The position numbers and the translations under genes are program-made. This document shows, one piece after another, positions 54,800 through 64,000 of a DNA stretch of 64,000 bases; within the stretch, counting starts at the first letter, position 1; each line of letters begins with the position of its first letter. The notes beneath the pieces were generated by a model. That model was not told the origin of the DNA. It did not search any database and was given only the letters and a program-made list of their open reading frames with translations. Source of the stretch: Hexactinellida sp. DTS-2022 (Eukaryota > Porifera > Hexactinellida); contig JAPNXP010000001.1 in the NCBI GenBank assembly GCA_028753945.1, forward strand, positions 10,158,501-10,222,500, in the 5' to 3' direction.

Positions 54800-55484
54800 C
54801 AGTATTTCTCACTGTTTTATCCGATTGGAATACTGTAGATATTCCAATCGGAAATACTGAAATACTGTAGATCTTTCCGAATCTACTCAAGTTTTACAAA
54901 ATAATGCCAATTCTGCTCAAGTTTTGGTCAATAAATTCCCAATCTACTCAGCTTTGCAATAAATTCACAGATAATAAATTCACTTTGTGCCTGCATTTTA
55001 GGACCATTTTGGAGCAAAACTGAATTGCCTTCGTTTACCCTCGCACCTTCTTACTTGGAGATGAAACTTTACATTCCGCTATTAAATCTTTATAGTGATC
55101 CAATCGTTTTGGGATGAAACTTATTCTGTATATGGTAACTGGCATTCATATTATTGCATGAATGACATGCTTGAGAAAAACACACCATAAATTTATGGAG
55201 CCCTTATATGCTCGAATTACCCCGTCCTATCGCCGCTCAACGCTGCTGACTATCTCTGTCAATACAAATATATTGTCTATATTTCGTGAAAATAGTGGCT
55301 CTTATTTTTTCCTGAGAAAGTCTAGATACGTCCCTGCAGCCTACGGATAAAAGTCCGCGGGTTTAGGTTATGTCTCAACCGGAATTAACCCACCCCGAAT
55401 TATATTTTCAGAAAAGTTGGAAAGCTCGACGCCTATGCTACTGTAATGAGTCTGAGAGCCAATGGCAGGAATCCCAGAGTCTAC
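54800..55484. other. Intergenic, short ATTCCAATC-type repeats only
   Basis: A few words such as ACTGTAGAT and TCTACTCA repeat near 54830-54960; no gene is seen. Confidence 0.35.
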
Positions 55485-55790
55485 GTGTAGTGGAGGTGGT
55501 TTCGTCCCATCCCAGGGACGCATCAGGAGGGTAACCCTCGACCACCAGTGTTTTAAGGCAAATTAGAGGCCAAAATGGGCCTCTAATTTTTAACGTGCTA
55601 AGTACTCAATATCATGAAATGTAGAGTTAGGGCCTCTAATTGTTGGCAGAGCCCTCTAAGCAAATCCTTAAAAAACACTGTCTACCACCTAGGCGACACC
55701 CGTCCGTCCCTAGTTACAAACCGTACTGCCGCTATCCAAGGCTCCCACTAGGATGCTCCTTACAGGAGTATCACACTAAGGCTTAGTAAT
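55485..55790 (+). mobile_element. 255-bp TG...CA repeat, diverged copy 3 with insertion
   Basis: GTGGTTTCGTCCCATCCCAG, GGAGGGTAACCCTCGACCAC and later GTACTGCC and AGGCTCCCA match 14169-14423. The copy is interrupted at 55546-55680 and has lost its 5' part. Confidence 0.65.
55546..55680. mobile_element. hAT-like MITE, CAGTGTTTTAAGG type
   Basis: CAGTGTTTTAAGG and CCTTAAAAAACACTG are the ends. The flanks TCGACCAC and TCTACCAC agree at seven of eight bases. GAGGCC/GGCCTC words pair inside. Confidence 0.8.
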
Positions 55791-56004
55791 TGTCAGGAAG
55801 CATTTAGTTAATTGTTAGTAATTGTCAGGAATTTGACTCCGGAAGAATTATTGGATCAAAAGGTTGAAATATTCCCATAATATATTTATAAAGAAAAGTA
55901 GTCAGTCAACAAATACTGTCTCTTGCTTAATTAATTACAAAAGAACATCTCATATTATGTACTAATTAGTAATTATATATAACTTATAATTATTAATTAT
56001 CATT

Positions 56005-59000
56005 ATGAAACTTCTTTTCATTGTGTTGATGATCCTGATATTTATTCAGTTGCACTCACAAGTATACTCTCAAGGTAAGTACTGTTAAACATTTTATCTT
56101 AATAATACTAAGTGTGATTTATTCATAAATAGTGTACCCCACTAAGTCTTTAAAACGAAGTCAATTACACTAGTATATAGACTAACAACTTTTTAATAAA
56201 ATTTTCAGGCACTGAGGTTAACTATTTAAATTCACAAATGCGAAGCCGGGTTTTTATTTGAAGAGGTATGGTAATACTTGTGATGTAAAAAATATATACT
56301 ATATATCTATCCTTGTGTTTTAATGACATAGATTGTTGTTATTGTTTAATAAATCAGTACACAAATTATTGAGAATTCAAATGGACCTTAAAAAAGATTC
56401 CGACAGGTATTATAGGTAAAGTACACTAACCGACCAAAAGTATTTAGAGCAACAGGAATGTTAATACAAACAATATTCTTCTGATAGCTTATTATAAGCT
56501 GTACAACTACTCTTAAATGACATTAAATATATTGCTATAACTATACAATTTAAAACTGTGTTTCAGGTAATTTTCAGCCAATGGCATAAGTGTCTCTATC
56601 GTGCCACTTTTGGCACAAGTGGAACAAATTGGAATGTGGCTATATCTCAGTAGAAATAATCGTAACAATTATAAATTATGCATCTATACAGATATCAAAT
56701 CAGAATCTGTATAATTTGTAGCATCTACAAATGTTATTGTGCTGCAGGAAGCTATATAAAATTATTGTTGTTCAAATACAAAGTTTGAAAATTCTATATT
56801 AAAAAAAAAACTATAAATGACACTATTTGACGGACTAATATTGTATATTGCGCGACTGCACATCAGTTGAATGATCAATTACGAGACCACCGTGATATAA
56901 TGACTATTACGATACATAAGAAGACATATTAGTAGATTGTAATGAATATGTACCTTTGTGTTTGCAGCTCCTACAAGCGGTTGTGATGCAATTTCAGATG
57001 AAGGGAGATGCTACAACTATTTGACTAGCTCTGCAATAAACAGGCAAGATGCTAGAGATATGTGCATAGCGATGGGAGGAGATCTAGCTACTGTTACATC
57101 TCTCGGAGAGAATACAATAATGTACAACATTTATCCAGGAATTGCCCACTGTTGGATAGGACTCAATGACATAAATGTAGAGAATACCTTTGTCTGGGCA
57201 GATGGTAGCGAAAGCACTTATAGGAATTGGAGTCCTGAGGAGCCTAATAATGCTTTTGGGAATGAAGATTGTGTAGAAATATGGTCAACCCAACAGTGGA
57301 ATGATGGTAGCTGTACAGTTACAAAAAGTTGTTATTTCTGTAGCACAACAGGTCAGTCAGTCCTTCGAATAAAACATACTATTTGTCTACAAAAGATTGT
57401 ATCAAAATCATATCCTCTATTATAGGAGCACAAATAATTAACAATTCAACAACTTCGTACAAGTAAATTGAAAATGCTTGTGAACTTGTTTGTTACCAAT
57501 TTTTCACACATTTGGAATTCAAAACCTTTGCTTTGGCTAGTTAAAATAAAATGTGAATTACTACTTTGCTAATCCTTAACCCGCTGATAACCACTTGTGA
57601 CCCACATGCCCATATATGGGCATAAAGTGGTTTAGTTCCATTTCCGTGACCCATCGGTGGTAAACGTCGTGTTAAGAGAATAAGAGTATTTGAATATGTT
57701 GTATATGTTAGTGAGCCCATTTGGAGAAAAGATCAGTTCAAACACTTATACGCTATTAAGAGACAACACAATTCTAAACACAAACACTACTCTATATTGC
57801 ATAACAGAGAATAAAAACACGCCACAAGTTACCTGGACCTTTGAAGATAAGGAAGGAATAACAACTACTCTCTCTGCTACAACTAATGCTACTACAGGAG
57901 TCAGCACTCTCCATGTAACTAGTGATAAGACAGGATACTACAGATGTGTAGTCAGTCAGAACGGAGGGAGCACTATAACGTATACAGCTGAGATGCTAGA
58001 TTTCATTATAGGTAATAACTACAATCTATTGTATGTATTGATACAGTAGAACTCGGAAATAACGTACCCTGTTTTGCAGAAATCAGTCCTCCCGGACCAA
58101 TTAAGTAGGGGGGACCAATTTCTGCAAAATATTATTCGAGTGTACATAGTAACCGAATTTACCCCACAAGAAATACCTCTGCTTTATATACTTGGTTAGA
58201 ATAAATTAGTACGTACTAACCTAGGTACGTTATAACAGAGTTCTACCGATTACAAATCAACTATTGTATAATAGGTGCACCAGTCTTAATATTGAATTAT
58301 GGAAGTGGCAATGCATTATCTCTGCTCCCTCCTGCTGTCAACAGAGCTGATATTCCTGTACTCACACAGAATGTAATCCTGAGTGCTAATCTAGTTGGGA
58401 GATGGCAGACACCAGATGGCGGCTATGTCGACAGTGATTATATCAGAATCCCGACTCTCTATGTGTCTCATGCTGGACTGTACAAGTTCTATGTCACTAA
58501 CTGGGATGGAGTGTGGACACTGGCTATTCAGATAGACATATCGCCTGTTGGTGAGTGTTAATAGCATTATTTCAGAACTTCAATGTACGCTCTATCATAT
58601 CCATAGACCATTTGTATAATACATGCATTTGAAATCATTTTGAAATGTTACAAAAATTACTTTAAAGTGAAATGTTGTAAACTGAACAAGAGCTGAGTTT
58701 CGTCTAGTTCAAATTGCTGACAGAAGTTAATATTGCTGTGATGCTATACGCCGAAAATTATGTAATAACTGAGAAGAAAAAAATATAGAGAGCATTTTTT
58801 GTGTCTTAGTTTACTCACAATATTTGAAATACTGAAAAGTTCGAGTTAAGGGGCTGTAATGTTTCAGAGAAAATCAGAAGTTCATAGAGAAATTATAAAT
58901 ATTTCTTACTTGTGTTTAACAAGTATATTACGAGTTTTTGTTGTTGTTGTTGTTGTTTACAAAATTGATAAACAATATCAATATAAAAAACAATTAAGGA

Positions 59001-61835
59001 TTCTAAATTTTTGGGGTTAAGTGATCGTTTCGATCGAAACCGAAAGGTTTCGTATATAAATACGTACACCCAACCATATATATGATTAATTTTTATTATA
59101 TTGTAAAAAATTGTAACGATATATTCAAGGAATTGTCCAGGAGCGCGATACGCTCCTTTTGGAGCATGATATTTGGAAAATTTGAATTTAGGACCGCGAA
59201 AATTTGGTATCCTCTCCTATACCGTAACATTAATTTGTGATTTAGGCGTATGAAAATTGGATCAGACTAGGATTAGGAGCGTATTCACAAATGGCAGTAT
59301 AATACACTGGATATATTCCTAATGGAATTAATTAGATATCCAATTTAGCTAGTATTATTGTAGGTAGCTCATTTGGAATCAAAATAAACTCAACAACTTT
59401 CGCAGCACTACCAGAGGATTCCATTCTAGCATCAAACACTATTCTATACTGCATAACTGGCAGCAGAAACTCTACAGAGGAGTGGCGCTATCAAGACGTG
59501 TATGGTAACAGAACTAATCTCTCTGCTACAGCTGACGCTAGCACGGGAATAAGCACTCTGTCTGTAACTACAGATGTGCCGGGCTACTACAGCTGTGGGG
59601 TCTCTCTGGAAGGAGGAGTGGAGAGGACATACACTGTTGAGATGGTGGATGTATCTCAGTACACAGGTATCTAGTTATAGAGTGAACTCCCGTTATATTG
59701 GATATCCGGATATAACGAATACCCGCTTATAACGAAATGGAGATTTTCCAAAGAGCACTAAATGCATTAATTATTATCCGCTTATAACGAATATCCGGAT
59801 ATAACGAAGAAATCTACAGGTCGCAAGCACTTCATTATAACGAGAGTTTACTGCTGCATTTTCATGAAATTAATTTTCATGAAATCGATATTCATGAAAT
59901 GAAATCATTGTGATTTAATAAAAAACAAATCAATGTGATTTAATATACGTAGAAGAATATAAATGCGGTTTATACTCCCCCTATCACTTTAATACAATCC
60001 GGACAAACAAATAAACAAACACACAAACAAACCACAATCGAGTTTTAATCATACAGAGTAATTATACCTTTAGTAAATATACTTTCACACCCTAGTTGCT
60101 GAGAATACGGATAGCTATCAATACACAATGGGAGTAGATGCAGACAATATATTCCTGTTCTGCTACAGTCCTGATAATTCAGTTCAACTCTCTGATATTA
60201 ATTGGAAGAGACATGATAGAATTGGATTCTTCCCAAACCCATTGGACCTACACAGACTGGGATATCTCCTCAAATACACCAACTCTCATCCGATGGAATG
60301 TTTCGATACAGAATCTGGTAATCCTATCATGAGTGTCCAACTCAGTGTACAGGGTGAGTGATTGGCAATTCCTTATTTTATAGGTTTATTATTCATTGTA
60401 CGTATGTATATAGATAGATACTAGTATAGTAGTAGATTAATTCTGAGGAATTGAACAACAAAGTTATTTTTCAAGGTGTTTAGATAATTTTGAACCTTTA
60501 GGGTTGTAATTCAACTTCTCTATCGAATAAAATGTATAATATTTCAAGAATACGTTAATACATAGTTAAGAAAATAGTTAATGATTATTAGTAAATACAG
60601 CCGAGCTTATCACTACTTGCTGCATTATATAATTGCTTCAAATACTCTTGTGCTAATTAGGTCCTCCAACAATAACATTGTATCTCGAACTCGACACAGC
60701 ATTCTCTTTGCTCCCTCCTGCTGTCAACAGAGCAGATATTCCTGTACTCACACAGAATGTAATACTGAGTGCTAATCTAGTTGGGAGATGGCAGACACCA
60801 GATGGCAGCTATGTCGACAGTGATTATATCAGAATCCCAACTCTCTATGTGTCTCATGCTGGACTGTACAAGTTCTATGTCACTAACTGGGATGGAGTGT
60901 GGACACTGGCTATTCAGATAGACATATCACCTGTTGGTGAGTATTAATAACTTTATATGCGTTATTTAATAACTTCAATGTACCCTCTATCATACCCATA
61001 TACCCTTTGTATAATACATGCATTTTAAAGCCTCCATATAATGTTACAAAATGTTAGTTTAAAGTGAAGTGTTGTAAACTGAAGGGTCGCTACACGAAGT
61101 GTGGCACCCACACAACAAATATTCCCTACACCACTGTCAAATTTCAAGTATGTAGCTCTTACTAGCTCAATCAATTCTGGACAAACAAAAACAAACAAAC
61201 AAACAGACAAACAAACAAACAATCAGACAGACAAACACACAAACAAACAAACAAACAAACAAACAAACAAACAAACAAACAAACAAGCAAGCAAACAAAC
61301 GGTCAAACAAACAAACAAACAAACAAACAAACAAACAAACAAACAAACAAACAAACAAACAAACAGACAAACAAACAAACAAACAAACAAACAAACAAAC
61401 AAACAAACAAACAAACAAACAACCCCCAAACAAATATTTGTGATTTATTATATACGATTAACGATACATTTGAAGTTCTCTATCTATGCAGGTACTACAG
61501 CATTACCGAGTATACCCTATGCGATGTACACATTCATAGCTGTGCTTCTTACATTCGGCACCATCCTAATACTCGCTATACTTATGTGCGTATTCATCCT
61601 CTGCTCTATGAATATGAAGAGACGAAATGGGAGCAAACTTAGCTCGCTCAACAATCAAATCCATTATAATGCGATTTTCCGGGAATTTGATATAACTCTT
61701 CCCACGACACATACCAATAAGTCGCTTTTGTATCCAGAGAGCGTTCCTGATCCGAAGGAAGAGATACTGGATCAGAAACAACCGATCTTAGACGGCACCG
61801 ATGGTACTGCTAACCACTACGAAGTTAATAATTAG
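56005..61835 (+). CDS. C-type lectin / Ig transmembrane receptor, eight exons
   Basis: Spliced from exons 56005-56074, 56968-57351, 57712-58011, 58275-58550, 59364-59666, 60096-60353, 60661-60936 and 61492-61835, giving 736 residues. All introns are GT-AG, all are phase 1, and the reading frame stays open. Residues 1-22 are a signal peptide. Residues 28-151 are a C-type lectin domain with WIGL (86-89), EPN (115-117), E123 and WND (134-136): the full calcium site 2 with the EPN motif typical of mannose-type binding. Five Ig-like domains follow, one per exon: 152-251, 252-343, 344-444, 445-530 and 531-622. Domains 1 and 3 are paralogues; domains 2 and 5 are almost identical. Residues about 636-660 span the membrane. 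The tail has IHYNAI (679-684), an ITIM-type motif around Y681, and further tyrosines at 703 and 732. It is probably a surface recognition receptor; ligand and pathway are inference. Exon 5 contains no ATG near its start and would be missed by ORF searches. Confidence 0.88.
58044..58248. mobile_element. Pogo-like MITE in intron 3 of the receptor
   Basis: CAGTAGAACTCGGAAATAAC with TA before it, and TAACAGAGTTCTACCG on the right. GGACCAATT is repeated inside. Its right tip has mutated. Confidence 0.7.
58310..58690 (+). repeat. Duplicated Ig exon plus intron, copy 1
   Basis: From TCTCTGCTCCCTCCTGCTGT to the end of exon 4 this matches 60700-60936 with about one amino-acid change (GG/GS), and similarity goes on for about 130 bases into the following intron. 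The first 15-20 codons of the two exons differ. Confidence 0.9.
59129..59284. repeat. Dispersed repeat GCGATACGCTCC family, copy 2
   Basis: Matches 49470-49632; it lies in intron 4 of the receptor gene. Confidence 0.75.
59677..59853. mobile_element. Pogo-like MITE, TATAACGAAT type, in intron 5
   Basis: GAGTGAACTCCCGTTATAT and TATAACGAGAGTTTACTG are the (mutated) ends. GGATATAACGAA and CGCTTATAACGAA words recur. Confidence 0.7.
59965..60050. repeat. CAATCCGGACAAACAAA dispersed repeat
   Basis: Matches 4007-4070 and, inverted, 38763-38830. It lies in intron 5 of the receptor. Confidence 0.65.
60700..61085 (+). repeat. Duplicated Ig exon plus intron, copy 2
   Basis: Partner of 58310-58690; it carries most of exon 7 and the first part of intron 7. 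Confidence 0.9.
61180..61430. repeat. ACAA microsatellite in intron 7
   Basis: About 250 bases of nearly pure ACAA repeat with rare AGACAA variants. The frames it opens on both strands (rich in KQTN or CLFV) are artefacts; one of them appears joined to exon 8 but is not the real protein. Confidence 0.95.
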
Positions 61836-62247
61836 TTTTTATGTGTTTCTTCTTAAAACTCTGATTAGAACAGTTTTGTGTGTTCTCTATAATAATTCCT
61901 AATACTACTTGTATATAGGAATTGTATAATACGTATTAACGTATTATATGTGCGTATTATATGTGCGTATTAAACATACTTGTAGAAAATTAAATTATTT
62001 AAAACGTGAAATATTGTATTGCATGACAAGGGAAGAGAATATTGTAGCGGTAAATAACTATTTCAACTATTGGAAATCGAATGACGTGAGTGTACTAAAT
62101 AGTTACTAAATGGTTACTAAAGTTAGAGAATGTTCTTACAGTATAAAACTGCACAATTCTAATGATAGATATTCTATTAATTTCTTGTGAATAATTGTTA
62201 TTGATTTAGAACCTTGTCAATCAAATTATAGTACGTGTATCTTATGG
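61836..62247. other. 3' flank of the receptor gene
   Basis: AT-rich sequence with a near-repeat of TATATGTGCGTATTA at about 61945-61970. No clear AATAAA was found close to the stop codon. Confidence 0.4.
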
Positions 62248-63149
62248 ATGTGCCCCAAAGGATACATTCCGATATTTATAATTAGCGCAGTGCTAAACGC
62301 TCTACTATGCATACTGCTTATACCAGTCACTATCCGACTAGCAGGTCAGCTGATAGGCCAGGTGTTTAAGTACAGATACATTGTTAGTAACCGTATAAAG
62401 GAGAGTGGGCATGATGAAAACAGAGTCGTTACTGCCTACTACCAACATTTCCAAAATTTTGTTGGCCAAAAGTATTTCAACATCAATATTATGAATACTT
62501 AAATTCAAGCTTCTAGCAGCATAATAACATTGTAGATGCTTCAAAATGGATGTTGACATAAAATGAATTAAATGATATGTTAAGTAGAATACATTTGGCA
62601 AAATATTTGAATTTAAATATTTATAGAGGTGTTAAACTCATTAACTATATAATTTCTGATCATTATGAGACAACTAGAATATACAAATTCTGATTTCAGA
62701 TTTGAATACTACATAGTCTAATTATTCTAGGTACATAATTTATAATCATTACGATCATTTTCCACTGAGATACACCCACACTCCAATTTGTGCCACAAGT
62801 GGCAAGTGGTTGGACACTTATGCCACTTCATGGATATTGTATAAAATAACATTGTCATGAAGTTTAGAACTATAGTAATATATTTAAATTCATTTTAAAG
62901 TAGTTTAAACAGCCGTCAACAAACTATTAGAAGCATATTGTGTCTGGAATATAATTCCTGTTGTTCAAATACTTCTGTCTCTTCAATGCTATTTCCCTCA
63001 TCTACACGTCTGTATATGTCCTTAAGCAGGAATGGGGAAATGAGAATATAATGGGTTATCTCGCAGAGGCAAACGCTCAGTCATTTCAGGAAGGAATAGT
63101 ATTATTCGGAGTAACTCTATTGCTACAGATAGCTAATTACTTTAAAGGT
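62248..63149 (+). CDS. Possible two-exon small membrane protein
   Basis: ATG at 62248 opens MCPKGYIPIFIISAVLNALL with a strong hydrophobic run, and CAG/GTGTTT at 62361 could be a phase-0 donor. A very good acceptor (long pyrimidine tract, TTAAGCAG at 63029) opens EWGNENIMGYLAEANAQSFQ, then a second hydrophobic run IVLFGVTLLLQIANYF, in phase 0. It then meets TAG, or a donor AAAG/GTTAGA. I do not recognise the product, and the splice model is uncertain. Confidence 0.3.
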
Positions 63150-63176
63150 TAGAAAGTAATAATAATGTTATTAATA

Positions 63177-63329
63177 CAGTAGATGCCGGATATAACACCG
63201 GTATAAGAACATACCGGATATAAGAACAATATATTGGAAAACGGTTTCCATATACCCTATATAATTTATGCCGGTTATAAGAACACTATATGCAGTTATC
63301 GATGATGTTCTTATATCCGGTATCCACTG
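63177..63329. mobile_element. Pogo-like MITE, GGATATAAGAAC type
   Basis: CAGTAGATGCCGGATATAAC and TTATATCCGGTATCCACTG are the ends with TA flanks. CCGGATATAAGAACA recurs four times in both orientations. Confidence 0.88.
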
Positions 63330-63352
63330 TAATAGCAAGAATGGGATATGTA

Positions 63353-63450
63353 CAGTAGAACCTCGTTAATATGAACACGGTTAATATGAACTCCGGATAA
63401 AACAAACAATTTTACCGTCTGTTGGTGTTCGTATTAACGAGGTTCTACTG
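63353..63450. mobile_element. Pogo-like MITE, CGTTAATATGAACAC type
   Basis: CAGTAGAACCTCGTTAATAT and GTATTAACGAGGTTCTACTG are the ends with TA flanks; 98 bp. Confidence 0.9.
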
Positions 63451-64000
63451 TACTTTGTGAGTTTAGCCCATATCTCATTCAGTTTGTTGACTTAGCATGA
63501 ATATCCCGGAAATTATCATCTGTGCGTTATTGTATACAATATAACGCCTATTACATTGTTATTATTGTCAATGGAATTGACTTATTGGCTCGGGTATTCA
63601 CGGTAATTGCGTTTATGAGAATGTGAGAACGATCGTACACAACGCATAATGGAGTTCATAACACATTTGCATACAGCTTTCTATAATGGGAGAGATACGC
63701 AGATAAGATACGAGCCAATAAGCTAATGAAGGTAGCTGCCTGGGGGACGTACTCATCGGCTCTTGTAAATGCTATTGATAGTTTGTCTGGTGTTGTAATT
63801 TATTATGTCGTCGAATGGGCTACTATTAATCCTGCTCCATTTGATCTTTTTGTGTATAGCACACTTGCTATTTATATTAAAGCAGTCCCACTTAAGGTCA
63901 GAAAGCCGCGTCGCTAAGTGAGGGAATTTGAGAATGGGTGGAGATACCGCGGTCATGAGTTCCAAAAGGGATCCTATCGAGCTCTCGGAACAAACCCCGA
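63451..64000. other. Window end, nothing firm
   Basis: A 63-codon frame at 63726-63917 (MKVAAWGTYSSALVNAIDSL...) has no recognisable family and no splice context that I can defend. Confidence 0.3.

Noticed and set aside
60138..60332. Alternative-frame ORF over exon 6 of the receptor
   Set aside because: The other frame agrees with the phase-1 splice sites on both sides and continues the Ig-like sequence.
61167..61433. Minus-strand Cys/Leu/Phe/Val-rich frames
   Set aside because: Antisense of the same microsatellite.
61101..61491. A long frame of KQTN repeats leading into the receptor's last exon
   Set aside because: It reads the intronic ACAA microsatellite; the true exon starts at 61492 after a CAG acceptor in phase 1.
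63726..63965. Overlapping frames on both strands near the window end
   Set aside because: No recognisable domain, no splice signals and neither strand favoured.

Overview
The window is AT-rich eukaryotic nuclear DNA from an animal, most likely an early-branching one; a sponge is my best guess, but that is inference. The supporting gene types are a C1-C1-C2-kinase protein kinase C, a coiled-coil/NHL propeller protein, a RING-CH membrane protein, and an exon-shuffled C-type lectin/Ig transmembrane receptor. There are no rRNA or tRNA genes that I can see, no bacterial-style operons and no CRISPR array. Genes are few and mostly intronless, scattered in a sea of DNA transposons.

Layout. 0-7.3 kb: a segmental duplication in two copies, plus small inverted-repeat transposons and a 25-bp minisatellite. 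7.9-9.8 kb: a single-exon PKC-like kinase (+). 9.9-18.8 kb: two stacks of nested transposons, with a fragment of a Mutator-like (MULE) transposase. 19.2-20.0 kb: a membrane protein of the DUF1295/steroid 5-alpha-reductase type (+). 20.6-25.7 kb: a five-part nest of hAT and pogo-like elements. 26.0-27.2 kb: the NHL protein (+). 27.3-30.9 kb: a 3.5-kb element with about 950-bp inverted arms. 32.5-36.4 kb: a decayed MULE whose left end has grown into a 2.1-kb tandem array. 36.8-38.3 kb: a broken ZMYM1-type hAT transposase. 38.5-40.7 kb: pieces of a minus-strand Ig/VWA gene, apparently frameshifted. 40.7-41.8 kb: a hAT element with a 68-bp tandem array at one end. 43.6-45.5 kb: more nested inverted-repeat elements. 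46.5-47.6 kb: an orphan seven-helix membrane protein (+) with a 108-bp tandem duplication just upstream. 51.5-52.5 kb: a RING-CH (MARCH-like) protein (-). 53.6-54.5 kb: a 930-bp near-perfect palindrome of the same family as the 27.3-kb element. 56.0-61.8 kb: an eight-exon receptor gene (+): signal peptide, C-type lectin domain, five Ig-like domains, one membrane helix and an ITIM-like cytoplasmic tail. 62-64 kb: weak membrane-protein exons and two more small transposons.

Two themes stand out. First, the receptor is a mosaic: seven introns, all phase 1, bound its domain exons, and one Ig exon with its downstream intron is duplicated almost unchanged. Together with the broken Ig/VWA gene this looks like a fast-evolving self/non-self or innate-recognition repertoire (inference). 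Second, the transposon record is unusually readable. At least a dozen hAT-type elements have exact 8-bp target-site duplications. About seventeen pogo/Tigger-like elements share an outer CAGT-type end but differ in the motif behind it. Two unrelated transposons (MULE and hAT) each carry a tandem array grown from one terminus.
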